From: Fodinibius sp034521915
GTDB lineage: Bacteria; Bacteroidota; Rhodothermia; Balneolales; Balneolaceae
Assembly: GCF_034521915.1 (NCBI RefSeq)
Contig: NZ_JAXHLU010000020.1
Span: 45,395 to 109,394, forward strand
Reading direction: 5' to 3'
DNA: 64,000 nt
Shown here piece by piece: positions 55,457 to 62,825 of the stretch (its first letter is position 1; every line of letters starts with the position of its first letter). A program made the position numbers and the translations under genes. The notes under the pieces were generated by a model that saw nothing but the letters and a program-made list of their open reading frames with translations, had not been told where the DNA came from and did not search any database.

Positions 55457-55530
55457 TTCTTTGAGCAGGCTTTTCAGTACCAATTAATCGCTGTTTATTT
55501 TTATGCGCAAAGTATCCATATTGCAAGTAG

Positions 55531-56448
55531 ATGAAGAAAGCCATAGACAAATATCTCCGCTATTTGAAGGTCGAGCGCAATGCCTCGGAGCATACCATCA
55601 CTTCGTATAAAAACGACCTGCATCAATTTCTTGAGTACTGCACTATCTACTTTGATGTGCCCGAAGAAAATGTTGATGTCACAGAAATCGAACGACTCAC
55701 GATCCGGCTGTGGCTGGGACACCTGTCTGAGCGCGGTCTGGCCAAAAGTACCATTGCAAGAAAAGTGGCTGCCGTTCGTTCTTTTTGTAAGTACTGCTTT
55801 AAGCGCGGAATCGTTGAACAAAATCCGGCGCATTTATTAATTGTACCTAAAAAAGATAAACCTCTACCTAAAACAGCCAACGCTGAAGATTTAAATAGGA
55901 TGATGGATTTGGCCGAAGGAAATACGCCAAAATCGTCACAGAATAGAGCTATTTTAGAATTGTTGTATGGAACGGGCATCCGATTAAGTGAGTTGGTGAA
56001 CCTAAACGAAGAAGACGTCAATTTTAAGCTCAACCAAATTAAAGTGCTGGGTAAGGGTGCCAAGCAACGTATTGTGCCCTTTGGCAAGCAAGCCGGTAAG
56101 GCGTTAAAGAATCATCTTGAAACCAAGCCCCAGCTGTACGGAGAACGAACCGATGCCGATGCCCGTAAGGCTGTTTTTATTGCGGCAAGCGGACAGCGCC
56201 TGTATCCACGTGCGGTACAGCGCATTGTGAAAGATTATCTGCAGCGTGCCAGCGAAGTGACACAAAAAAGTCCGCACGTATTACGGCACAGCTTTGCCAC
56301 CCACCTGCTCGATCAGGGTGCCGATATCAGAGTAATTAAGGAACTATTAGGCCACGCAAACTTGGCCGCTACACAAGTTTACACACATACTTCAGTTGAA
56401 CGACTGAAAAACGTATACGAAACAGCTCATCCAAGAGCTAAAAACTAA
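55531..56448 (+). CDS. xerC: Tyrosine recombinase XerC/XerD
   Basis: 305 residues, typical for Xer. The core-binding domain is YLRYLKVERNASEHTITSYK and SLSERGLAKSTIARKVAAVRS-like stretches; the catalytic domain has Arg in YGTGIRLSELVNL, Lys in VLGKGAKQR, the HxxR in HVLRHSFATHLLDQGADIR, His in LLGHANLAATQ and the nucleophile Tyr in VYTHTSVERL. It resolves chromosome dimers at dif. XerC versus XerD cannot be decided; the following raiA gene is a common Bacteroidota neighbour. Distinct from the intI-type recombinase at 62826. Confidence 0.93.
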   Translation: MKKAIDKYLRYLKVERNASEHTITSYKNDLHQFLEYCTIYFDVPEENVDVTEIERLTIRLWLGHLSERGLAKSTIARKVAAVRSFCKYCFKRGIVEQNPAHLLIVPKKDKPLPKTANAEDLNRMMDLAEGNTPKSSQNRAILELLYGTGIRLSELVNLNEEDVNFKLNQIKVLGKGAKQRIVPFGKQAGKALKNHLETKPQLYGERTDADARKAVFIAASGQRLYPRAVQRIVKDYLQRASEVTQKSPHVLRHSFATHLLDQGADIRVIKELLGHANLAATQVYTHTSVERLKNVYETAHPRAKN

Positions 56449-56457
56449 AGCTAATTT

Positions 56458-56466
56458 AGGAGGTAA
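56458..56466 (+). promoter_or_regulatory. Strong Shine-Dalgarno before raiA
   Basis: AGGAGGTAA 5 bp before the raiA ATG. Most genes in this window have no visible Shine-Dalgarno, so a near-perfect one here suggests high translation of the ribosome-hibernation factor. Confidence 0.7.
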
Positions 56467-56471
56467 CTTTT

Positions 56472-56771
56472 ATGAAGACTACGTTCACGGCAAGACATTT
56501 TGATGCGAGCAAAGAACTTCATCAATACGCCGAAGATGCGGTACAAAAATTAGACCAGTTTTATGATCGAATTTTAACCTGTGATATCGTTCTACAGCCG
56601 GTTCCCGACGATGAAAACCCACAACAGGCCGAGTTGAATGTGAAGGTTCCCCAAAAATTAATCAATGCAAAAGAGCAGGCCTCCTCGTATGAACAGGCCA
56701 TCAACATGGTTATCGAAAATGTGGCTCGACAGCTTAAAAAGTATAAAAGTAAAACCTTAAACAAGCGGTAA
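56472..56771 (+). CDS. raiA: Ribosome hibernation factor RaiA/HPF (short form)
   Basis: 99 residues. The fold is shown by FTARHFDASKELHQYAEDAV, QKLDQFYDRILTCDIVLQP and QASSYEQAINMVIENVARQL-type helices, with the basic C terminus KKYKSKTLNKR. It binds the 30S subunit to inactivate ribosomes in slow growth. It lacks the C-terminal dimerisation domain of long HPF. It follows xerC by 23 bp and precedes hprK by 5 bp, so xerC-raiA-hprK is one unit. Confidence 0.9.
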   Translation: MKTTFTARHFDASKELHQYAEDAVQKLDQFYDRILTCDIVLQPVPDDENPQQAELNVKVPQKLINAKEQASSYEQAINMVIENVARQLKKYKSKTLNKR

Positions 56772-56776
56772 CCATC

Positions 56777-57805
56777 ATGCCTTTCGGTGACCACGAATCA
56801 ATTCCAAAAAAAGAGAATATACCTGTATCCTATCTTATTGAACGCCTGCGGGAACGCGTTCAAATAGATTTACAAAACTTTGTTGCCGAAAGTAATGCCG
56901 ATCAGCGCCATGTTACCGAGGCGGATTTACACCGTCCCGGGCTGGCGTTGGCCGGATTTGTAAAACTTTTTACCCACCAGCGGATACAAATTATCGGTAA
57001 TACCGAAACAAATTATCTGAAAAATCTTTCCAAAGAAGAACAGGTTAATGCTTTTAAAAACCTGACTCAATTTGATATCCCCGTTCTGATCCTGACCCAT
57101 AACAATGTTTTACCCGACTACCTGTTAGAAATAGCAGACAAAGCAGACATTCCTGTGTATGGCACTTCTATGGAAACCACGCGCTTCATGCATTTGACGA
57201 GGGATTTTTTGGAAGACCAGTTTGCCCTGCAAACCATGGTTCACGGTTCTATGGTGGATGTATACGGTATTGGGATTTTAATTGCCGGAAAATCCGGCAT
57301 CGGTAAAAGTGAGGTCGCCCTTGATCTGGTTGAACGAGGCCACCGCCTGGTAGCTGATGATGTGGTAATCCTTACCAAAAAGAACAATGTATTGATGACC
57401 TCTGCCACCGAGATGAACAAGCATTTTATGGAGATACGCGGACTCGGTATCATCGATATCATGTCGATGTTTGGGGTTAGGGCCATTCGCTATCAAAAAC
57501 GACTTGAAGTAGTGTTGGAGCTATCGCTGTGGGACGAATCCAAAGATATAGAACGCACAGGATTAAATCGTGATACCACTTCCATTCTCGGAGTAGATAT
57601 CCCGCTCATCAATCTACCTATCACACCCGGCAAAAATATAACGGTTATTGCCGAAGTAATCGCTATGAATTACCTTCTGCGTCATTACGGTTACGATGCC
57701 GCAGAAGCATTTCAGGACAAGGTAAAATCACATATTGCCAATAAAAAAGATCCCGATGCCATGCCGCGAAGAGCCATCGAATATTTTGAAGGGGATATCG
57801 AGTAG
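56777..57805 (+). CDS. hprK: HPr kinase/phosphorylase
   Basis: 342 residues. N-terminal domain (LHRPGLALAGFVKLFTHQRI) and C-terminal kinase domain with the P loop IAGKSGIGKSEVALDLVERG (about 166-185), HRLVADDVV, and the signature EIRGLGIIDI-like stretch followed by VRAIRYQKRLEVVLELSLWD. It phosphorylates Ser46 of HPr or HPr-like proteins. In bacteria without a full sugar PTS, HprK acts on an incomplete PTS; no ptsH is in view. Co-transcribed with raiA (5 bp gap). Confidence 0.94.
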   Translation: MPFGDHESIPKKENIPVSYLIERLRERVQIDLQNFVAESNADQRHVTEADLHRPGLALAGFVKLFTHQRIQIIGNTETNYLKNLSKEEQVNAFKNLTQFDIPVLILTHNNVLPDYLLEIADKADIPVYGTSMETTRFMHLTRDFLEDQFALQTMVHGSMVDVYGIGILIAGKSGIGKSEVALDLVERGHRLVADDVVILTKKNNVLMTSATEMNKHFMEIRGLGIIDIMSMFGVRAIRYQKRLEVVLELSLWDESKDIERTGLNRDTTSILGVDIPLINLPITPGKNITVIAEVIAMNYLLRHYGYDAAEAFQDKVKSHIANKKDPDAMPRRAIEYFEGDIE

Positions 57806-57918
57806 CCACATATTCACCTTTTGATATTTTGTTAGGTATCACTACTTTTAGTTCGTTTGTAACAAACGGCTTATAAGTTTCTCTTGCTTATAGATCAGTA
57901 TGAAACAACATTTCATCT

Positions 57919-58893
57919 ATGGCTTTAAATAATTATTACTACTACGACGAGCAGAGCTGCGAGTTTGTGCCCGTCGAATACAACAGTTTAGAACGTATTG
58001 TCTATACGGCTTGTATCTGGATTCTGTGCGGTGTCGTACTTTCCGGAATTGGCATTTCCATTCTCTCATTTTCGGTAGGTACTCCCGCTGAGATTGCCCT
58101 TAAAGCAGAAAACCAGGAGCTTATCAATCAGCTGAAGCAAACAAAGACCAAAATTAAGGATTTAGACCAAGAGGTAGACCAGCTGGCCAAAGCTGATAAT
58201 GAGATGTATCGGTCGGTCTTGGGAATGGAAAAAATTCCTTATGATGAGCGACAGGCCGGTGCCGGTGGTGCCGATGTGTATTCCGAATTTGACGTATATA
58301 GCCAGGAAACTGCGGAGATTTTAAAATGGACCGCTGAAAACCTGGAAAGCCTGGAGCGAAGTATCAACATACAGCAGGTAAGCTTTAACGAAATTAAAAG
58401 CTACTACAACAAGAACCGGGAGAAAATGAAGCATATTCCCGCTATTAAGCCAACTGAAGGAATTATTCTCAGTGGATACGGGATGCGGTATCACCCGGTA
58501 TTGGGATATGAACGCCAGCACGAAGGGCTTGACTTCAGAGCAAATGTGGGTAGCGAAATTTTTGCCACGGGCGACGGAGTTGTGAAATATGCAGGACTAA
58601 AAGGTACTTATGGACGATTACTGATCATTGATCATGAATACGGCTACGAAAGTTATTATGCTCACCTCTCCTCTTTTGCCAAGGGTATAAAGCCCGGCAC
58701 TAAAGTTAAACGCGGTGACTTGATCGGCTTTACCGGTGAATCGGGCATGGTTGAAGGTCCCCACTTGCACTACGAAGTTCGAAGAAGCAGTAATCCCGTT
58801 GATCCGCTCAAATTCTTATTTGCCGATACCACTCCCGAAGAATATATGATGTACAAGGAAATTGTTGAGAATAATCACCGGTCCATGGATTAG
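57919..58893 (+). CDS. M23 family peptidase with coiled coil, membrane-anchored
   Basis: 324 residues. One membrane segment (ILCGVVLSGIGISILSFSV, about 34-52) is followed by a coiled coil (NQELINQLKQTKTKIKDLDQ, about 65-95) and the M23 domain: GMRYHPVLGYERQHEGLDFR (zinc His, Asp), and GPHLHYEVR (HxH). The N-terminal tyrosine-rich leader NNYYYYDEQSCEFVPVEYN is typical of Bacteroidota members. It is probably a periplasmic peptidoglycan hydrolase or EnvC-like activator of division. It is separate from hprK by 113 bp. Confidence 0.9.
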   Translation: MALNNYYYYDEQSCEFVPVEYNSLERIVYTACIWILCGVVLSGIGISILSFSVGTPAEIALKAENQELINQLKQTKTKIKDLDQEVDQLAKADNEMYRSVLGMEKIPYDERQAGAGGADVYSEFDVYSQETAEILKWTAENLESLERSINIQQVSFNEIKSYYNKNREKMKHIPAIKPTEGIILSGYGMRYHPVLGYERQHEGLDFRANVGSEIFATGDGVVKYAGLKGTYGRLLIIDHEYGYESYYAHLSSFAKGIKPGTKVKRGDLIGFTGESGMVEGPHLHYEVRRSSNPVDPLKFLFADTTPEEYMMYKEIVENNHRSMD

Positions 58894-58929
58894 CAATGGT
58901 TATCCAAATATTGGAATTTTAGTAACAAG

Positions 58930-58954
58930 AGGCTGCTTTTCGGCAGCCTTTTTT
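58930..58954 (+). terminator. Rho-independent terminator
   Basis: Stem AGGCTGC (58930-58936) with GCAGCCT (58943-58949) and a T run to 58954, between the M23 gene and the convergent TrmH-like gene. Confidence 0.85.
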
Positions 58955-58979
58955 ATTTGAGTGCTTTTTGAACCAACAG

Positions 58980-59669
58980 CTACGACTCTTTATCTTCTTC
59001 CAAATATCGTTGAATAAGTTTTTCGGGAGCCCGGACCGATTTTTTAAGCCAGTCAAATTGTAAATCCAATTTCTCGGACTCATTGAGTTCCCAATCGTCC
59101 CGACTTTTTCTCAGCCGAGTACTTAGTTCATACAGACAGAGAGCTGCACTTACCGATATATTAAAGCTTTCGCTGAATCCCACCATCGGAATTTTGGCAT
59201 AGCCGTCGGCATGCTCCAGTGCATAATCCGACAACCCCGTAAGCTCAGCCCCGAATACCAGCGCTGTCTTTTGATCAAGCGAAACCTCATCAATAGTCAC
59301 ATCATTTTCGTGCGGCGTAGTAGCAATAATTCGATATCCCTTCTCCTTTAACTTTTGGTAGCAATGTTCTGTATTATTTTGGTCCGGCTGATTATACGAC
59401 TGCAACGTAATCCATTGATCTGCCCCTATCGTTACTCCCTTGTTGGGATCGAACTCATTTTTGTTTTCAATAATATGAACATCCTGAATCCCAAAACAAT
59501 CACAACTGCGCAATACGGCACTGGCATTATGCGGCTGATAGATATCCTCCAGGATAACTGACACATAGCGTGTTCGATTATCAATCACATTGTTTATTCT
59601 CTGCCACCGATCTTCGGTAGCAAATTGCCGTAAATACTGTATCAACTTAGATTTTAAGGCCTTATCCAT
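58980..59669 (-). CDS. TrmH-family (SPOUT) RNA 2'-O-methyltransferase
   Basis: 229 residues. SPOUT motif 1 is NASAVLRSCDCFGIQDVHII, motif 2 ALVFGAELTGLS and motif 3 IPMVGFSESFNISVSAALCL, followed by an E-rich C-terminal helical tail. This is closest to TrmH (tRNA Gm18 methyltransferase), since the N-terminal helix (KALKSKLIQYLRQFATEDRW) is TrmH-like rather than the ribosomal L30e-like domain of RlmB. rRNA targets cannot be excluded. It converges with the M23 gene. Confidence 0.9.
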   Translation of the reverse strand: MDKALKSKLIQYLRQFATEDRWQRINNVIDNRTRYVSVILEDIYQPHNASAVLRSCDCFGIQDVHIIENKNEFDPNKGVTIGADQWITLQSYNQPDQNNTEHCYQKLKEKGYRIIATTPHENDVTIDEVSLDQKTALVFGAELTGLSDYALEHADGYAKIPMVGFSESFNISVSAALCLYELSTRLRKSRDDWELNESEKLDLQFDWLKKSVRAPEKLIQRYLEEDKES

Positions 59670-59750
59670 AAATAAAATCGGAGTGTATGTTTTTAATCCT
59701 CAGAAATGTTATAATGATTTTAAGCTGTTCTTTTTTCTTACATAAAAAAC

Positions 59751-59756
59751 GGAGGT
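59751..59756 (+). promoter_or_regulatory. Shine-Dalgarno before the CBS-domain gene
   Basis: GGAGGT 3 bp before the ATG at 59760. One of only a few clear ones in the window; a TATAAT at 59710-59715 lies upstream. Confidence 0.55.
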
Positions 59757-59759
59757 CTT

Positions 59760-60203
59760 ATGCTTGTGCGGGATATCTTAAAAAACAAGGGAACCAAAGT
59801 CTATTCCATAGCTCCCAATGAAACTGTTTACCAGGCCATTAGCAAGATGGATAAGCATGATATCGGAGCGCTAATCGTCTTGGAAGATCAGCAGTTAAAA
59901 GGGATTATCAGTGAGCGCGATTACCGGAGTAAAGTCATTCTAAAGGGACGTTCTTCAAAAAGTACGAACGTTCACGAAATTATGACTGATGATGTTTACT
60001 GTGTAACGCCCGAAGAATCTGTTGAGGCCTGTATGTCGATCATGACCGATAAAAAGATACGTCACTTGCCTGTGATGAAAGACGATACTGTTGCAGGAGT
60101 AATTTCTATTGGGGATTTAGTCAAATCTATTATCTCAAAGCAAGAGTTCGAAATCAAAAATATGCGCCAATACATACAGGGAGAAGCAAGATATCCCGGT
60201 TGA
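59760..60203 (+). CDS. CBS-pair domain protein
   Basis: 147 residues made of two CBS motifs and little else: SIAPNETVYQAISKMDKHDI with GALIVLEDQQLKGIISERDY, and VTPEESVEACMSIMTDKKIR with HLPVMKDDTVAGVISIGDLV. The ERDY and GDLV ends are typical of stand-alone CBS proteins that bind adenosine nucleotides. It has a C-terminal tail (FEIKNMRQYIQGEARYPG). Partner unknown. A strong terminator follows. Confidence 0.9.
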   Translation: MLVRDILKNKGTKVYSIAPNETVYQAISKMDKHDIGALIVLEDQQLKGIISERDYRSKVILKGRSSKSTNVHEIMTDDVYCVTPEESVEACMSIMTDKKIRHLPVMKDDTVAGVISIGDLVKSIISKQEFEIKNMRQYIQGEARYPG

Positions 60204-60227
60204 TATCGGTGAACTTAGCTATAACAT

Positions 60228-60268
60228 AAAAAACCCTTGCAAGATAAAACTCCTTGCAAGGGTTTTTT
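60228..60268. terminator. Long bidirectional terminator
   Basis: A 16-bp perfect stem AAAAAACCCTTGCAAG (60228-60243) with CTTGCAAGGGTTTTTT (60253-60268) and a 9-nt loop, giving T runs in both directions, between the convergent CBS and response-regulator genes. Confidence 0.9.
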
Positions 60269-60282
60269 ATATAGTTAAAGAT

Positions 60283-60972
60283 CTACAAACTACTACTCTT
60301 CACATCGGATGATGAATCCCTTCTTCCGAACGGTATCGATATACTCTTCTTCGGAGTGGTTCCGAATTTTTTTACGCTAAGATAACTGATATATACATTT
60401 ATGTAGTTGGTCTGCGTATCGAAGTGGATGTCCCAGACGTTCTCGGCAATCTCTTCCTGGGTAACAATATTATTTTTTCGCTTTAGCAGATATACCAGCA
60501 AATTATATTCATTATTGGTCAGATCCACTTTGATATCGTTCACCCAGAACTCGCGCTCGAGCATATCCACTTTAAGCTCTCCACATTCAATTACTCGGTC
60601 GCCGTTAACCTCCCCGCTGCGCCGGCTAATCGCCTCAATACGAGCCAGAAGCTCTTCGGTATTAAACGGCTTGGTCAAATAATCATCAACACCGGCACGT
60701 AAACATTTAATTTTAACATCCGTCTCTTGCTCAGCAGAAAGTACCAAAATAGGAGTTGTTATATCCTGATCTCGCACATCCTTAGCCAAGTCAAAGCCAT
60801 CACCGTCAGGAAGACCCAAGTCAAGTATAATTATATCATACGAATTTTCGACGGCATGCTCTTCACCGCTTTCGGCTGTTTCGGCAATATCAACGTTATA
60901 CTCATTTTTTTCCAATACCGCCTTTACCAGCGTGCGTACCGAAGGATCGTCTTCAATTACAAGTACATTCAT
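60283..60972 (-). CDS. OmpR/PhoB-type response regulator with displaced C terminus
   Basis: 229 residues in the open frame. Receiver domain: acidic pair VIEDDP, phospho-acceptor Asp51 in IIILDLGLP, and YLTKPF. DNA-binding winged helix: LTNNEYNLLVYLLKRKNNIV and DTQTNYINVYISYL (recognition helix). After the codons GTA-AAA-AAA (60375-60367) the frame reads an unusual Ser/Lys-rich tail. The -1 frame from the same point reads IRNHSEEEYIDTVRKKGFII and stops at 60293, exactly the normal wing of the family. So the gene is frameshifted by an indel, or uses -1 frameshifting at A-AAA-AAA. No histidine kinase is adjacent. Confidence 0.88.
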   Translation of the reverse strand: MNVLVIEDDPSVRTLVKAVLEKNEYNVDIAETAESGEEHAVENSYDIIILDLGLPDGDGFDLAKDVRDQDITTPILVLSAEQETDVKIKCLRAGVDDYLTKPFNTEELLARIEAISRRSGEVNGDRVIECGELKVDMLEREFWVNDIKVDLTNNEYNLLVYLLKRKNNIVTQEEIAENVWDIHFDTQTNYINVYISYLSVKKFGTTPKKSISIPFGRRDSSSDVKSSSL

Positions 60973-61075
60973 GATAGTAAATATCTCTGTTTCCCTATTT
61001 TGAATCGACGTTAATCTTGATGGATTATAACCAACTGATTGTAAACATGCTAAGTTTATATCTCAAATTCTATAT

Positions 61076-61771
61076 TTAATTATAATCTAAGGATTTGAGC
61101 CATTTTTGTGTTTTCTGAAGGTATAAATTATCCAATTTATGGGATCGGTCTATTACCTCGAACGTCACATTTGCTCCCCATTCGGATAGCTGCTTACAAC
61201 TTTTTTGCTGAGGTTTGCTTTTCACGCTCTTATCATCCGTACCATGCAGCGCCAATACATTCATATCTTCATAACTCCCTATTCGTCCTTCAAACACCTC
61301 GGTTTTGATACGTGCCCCAATAACCATCAACTCATCAACAAGCTTCCACCGAGAAAGGGCAAAATATCCCGCCAGATATCCACCCATTGAATATCCAAGC
61401 ACAGCCAATCGGCTCGCTGAAATATCTTGTAATATATCCCTAATCAAATTCTCCAAAAAATCAGAGGCCAACTCCAGCGAGTTTACAAACTGATCCTGTT
61501 CCCCGTCATACAGATACCAGGAACGTCCCCAGTCTTCAACTCTCTTTTTTCGGCTGCGATCATAAATTGGATACGGCCCCTGCACAAACAAGTGAAAGGC
61601 ATTCAAATCAAGCATCGGCTCAACCAGCTTTTCGAACTGCTCCATATTCTGATTAAACCCATGCAGGTAAATGATCAAAGGCTTTTTATCGGATAATTCC
61701 CCCGTTTCGATCAGCTTGTACGGGACTTCAATATTAAACGTAGCTTGACCTGATTTCAGGATATTTTTCAT
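61076..61771 (-). CDS. Alpha/beta hydrolase (phospholipase/carboxylesterase-like)
   Basis: 231 residues, no signal peptide. The oxyanion region is IIYLHGFNQNMEQFEKLV, the nucleophile elbow GYSMGGYL with Ser, and candidates for the acid and base are LHGTDDKSV (Asp) and DRSHKL (His). It resembles the phospholipase/carboxylesterase branch with the PxPIYDR/WYLYDG substrate loop. Substrate unknown. It is followed at its upstream side by the integron-like region; the response regulator is downstream on the same strand with a 100-bp spacer. Confidence 0.85.
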   Translation of the reverse strand: MKNILKSGQATFNIEVPYKLIETGELSDKKPLIIYLHGFNQNMEQFEKLVEPMLDLNAFHLFVQGPYPIYDRSRKKRVEDWGRSWYLYDGEQDQFVNSLELASDFLENLIRDILQDISASRLAVLGYSMGGYLAGYFALSRWKLVDELMVIGARIKTEVFEGRIGSYEDMNVLALHGTDDKSVKSKPQQKSCKQLSEWGANVTFEVIDRSHKLDNLYLQKTQKWLKSLDYN

Positions 61772-61948
61772 TATTCAAGTGATAAGTATTAAGTAATGCG
61801 TTTTTAGAGGCGGAAAGCTATCCACTTAAACCATCAAAAGAAAACGACATTCCCTATCCGGTAGTTACTTGGGATATTAGAAGTTTGATGCTGGAAGGAA
61901 GATGTGAATTGTAAGATCATAGAAATTTTATGGAGCGCAAATCTTGAC

Positions 61949-61971
61949 ATGGCAAATTTTTGTTTTGCCAT
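61949..61971. repeat. Short hairpin
   Basis: ATGGCAAA (61949-61956) with TTTGCCAT (61964-61971), loop T-rich. It lies downstream (minus strand) of the intI-derived repeats and could act as a terminator for transcripts from intI. Confidence 0.5.
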
Positions 61972-61985
61972 TTATCAATGTTTAC

Positions 61986-62037
61986 CATCAATAGGGCCTT
62001 TACTCCACGTCCACTCTTTTTTAAAAACGTGTCCCCT
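61986..62037 (-). repeat. Degenerate copy 1 of the intI 3' end
   Basis: Minus-strand reading FLKKSGRGVKA parallels the intI C terminus VLKKGGRGVKS. Most bases match intI 62834-62880 once a single gap is allowed. It directly follows the GIY-YIG 3' fragment at 62042-62155. Confidence 0.65.
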
Positions 62038-62041
62038 CCCG

Positions 62042-62155
62042 TTAGAAATCTAAATTTGCCAGTGAACGCTTTCTTAGATTTTTCTGATGTTGTTTTCCCA
62101 TTCTAGATTTAAAATATTTTTCTCTGACCAATGCATCACTTTTGTGCAACAATCA
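62042..62155 (-). pseudogene. GIY-YIG gene fragment, copy 1 (3' end only)
   Basis: Minus-strand translation DALVREKYFKSRMGKQ then KNLRKRSLANLDF and a stop is parallel to DALAREKYLKSGMGKR...RSLKTIDF of the GIY-YIG gene at 62509-62778. The part upstream is lost. The stop lies in the same GATTTCTAACGGG terminal repeat. Confidence 0.7.
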
Positions 62156-62218
62156 TTAACATACTTTCTTTTCGCCTTTTGTCTTGATACAAAAGGCTCG
62201 TAAAAAATCAAGGCTGGC

Positions 62219-62352
62219 GAAAAGGACTCCATCAGGTTACGCCGGTAGCTCAGAAAATAATTTATACTTGATCCCGAAGCCCCGGGATCTTCAAACAGGA
62301 AATTATTTTTGTCTTCACCACCGTCTTCAACTATTCCGATGGAGTCCTTTTC
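62219..62352. repeat. 134-bp nested hairpin
   Basis: Outer stem GAAAAGGACTCCATC (62219-62233) with GATGGAGTCCTTTTC (62338-62352), perfect over 15 bp; inner stem AAAATAATTT (62254-62263) with AAATTATTTT (62300-62309); innermost GATCCCG (62270-62276) with CGGGATC (62283-62289). Flanked on the left by CTTGATACAAAAGG-type sequence. No coding frame. It looks like a dispersed intergenic repeat. Confidence 0.65.
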
Positions 62353-62460
62353 TGATGCCCTAAAAATTCTCTTAACTTCGGCAAAAAACTAAAGAAGAAA
62401 AGATGTAAGTGGTTATAATACGAGATTTGTTGTTTTTCGAGTTCTTAACCCCAACTATCT

Positions 62461-62504
62461 ATTAGACTCTTTACTCCGCGTCCTCCCTATTTTGGGACGT
62501 GCGC
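62461..62504 (-). repeat. Degenerate copy 2 of the intI 3' end
   Basis: About 36 of 44 bases match intI 62837-62880 without gaps; minus-strand reading AHVPK, stop, GGRGVKSLID parallels THVLKKGGRGVKSPID. It joins directly to the left terminal repeat of the GIY-YIG unit. Confidence 0.72.
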
Positions 62505-62799
62505 CCCGTTAGAAATCTATGGTTTTCAATGACCGTTTTAGTCGATTCCTGAGATATCTTTTTCCCATCCCCGATTTTAAATATTTTTCTCTGGCCAAGG
62601 CATCCGCTTTCTTTAAACATCCCTCAAAATAAATCAGTTTTAATAGCCCCCGATCCCGTGTTTATTTTGACTGACCACTTTTATGCTGCCGGAGCCTTTC
62701 CTTTAAATCAGATGTAAATCCGGTGTACCAATTTCCATCTTTAATACTGTTCAGTACATATACGTAATAAAAACTCATAATCAAGCGATTTCTAACGGG
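62505..62799 (-). mobile_element. 295-bp unit with 13-bp terminal inverted repeats carrying a GIY-YIG gene
   Basis: CCCGTTAGAAATC (62505-62517) and its exact reverse complement GATTTCTAACGGG (62787-62799) bound the GIY-YIG gene. A third copy of the terminal repeat is at 62038-62050 beside the truncated GIY-YIG copy. The repeat contains GTTAGAA, close to but not the integron core GTTRRRY, and the gene's stop codon lies in TTCTAAC as often seen in gene cassettes. It may be a cassette or an unrelated small transposable unit. Confidence 0.55.
62509..62778 (-). pseudogene. GIY-YIG endonuclease gene with one internal stop codon
   Basis: 89 codons from ATG 62778 to TAA 62509-62511: MSFYYVYVLNSIKDGNWYTG is the GIY-YIG motif (YVYV and WYTG), then FTSDLKERLRQHKSGQSK, an in-frame TAA at 62662-62664, then TRDRGLLKLIYFEGCLKKAD and ALAREKYLKSGMGKRYLRNR. 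This is the UPF0213/YhbQ-like branch of small GIY-YIG proteins. The rest is well kept, so the nonsense change is recent or a sequencing error. The catalytic Arg and Glu lie on opposite sides of the stop. Confidence 0.82.
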
Positions 62800-62825
62800 A
62801 TTGTTTTGATGACCATTCATCGTTT

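Larger units (their letters stand above)
61772..62508. other. Repeat-rich spacer made of decayed intI and GIY-YIG ends
   Basis: No intact gene. From left to right on the plus strand: a hairpin (61949-61971), a degenerate copy of the intI 3' end (61986-62037), a GIY-YIG 3' fragment (62042-62155), a 134-bp nested hairpin (62219-62352), spacer, and a second copy of the intI 3' end (62461-62504) that abuts the GIY-YIG unit. Each piece is described separately. Confidence 0.6.

Noticed and set aside
62505..62517. True attC core site
   Set aside because: GTTAGAA does not end in the pyrimidine required by GTTRRRY and the partner site has T where R is expected in RYYYAAC; the similarity is noted but not called attC.
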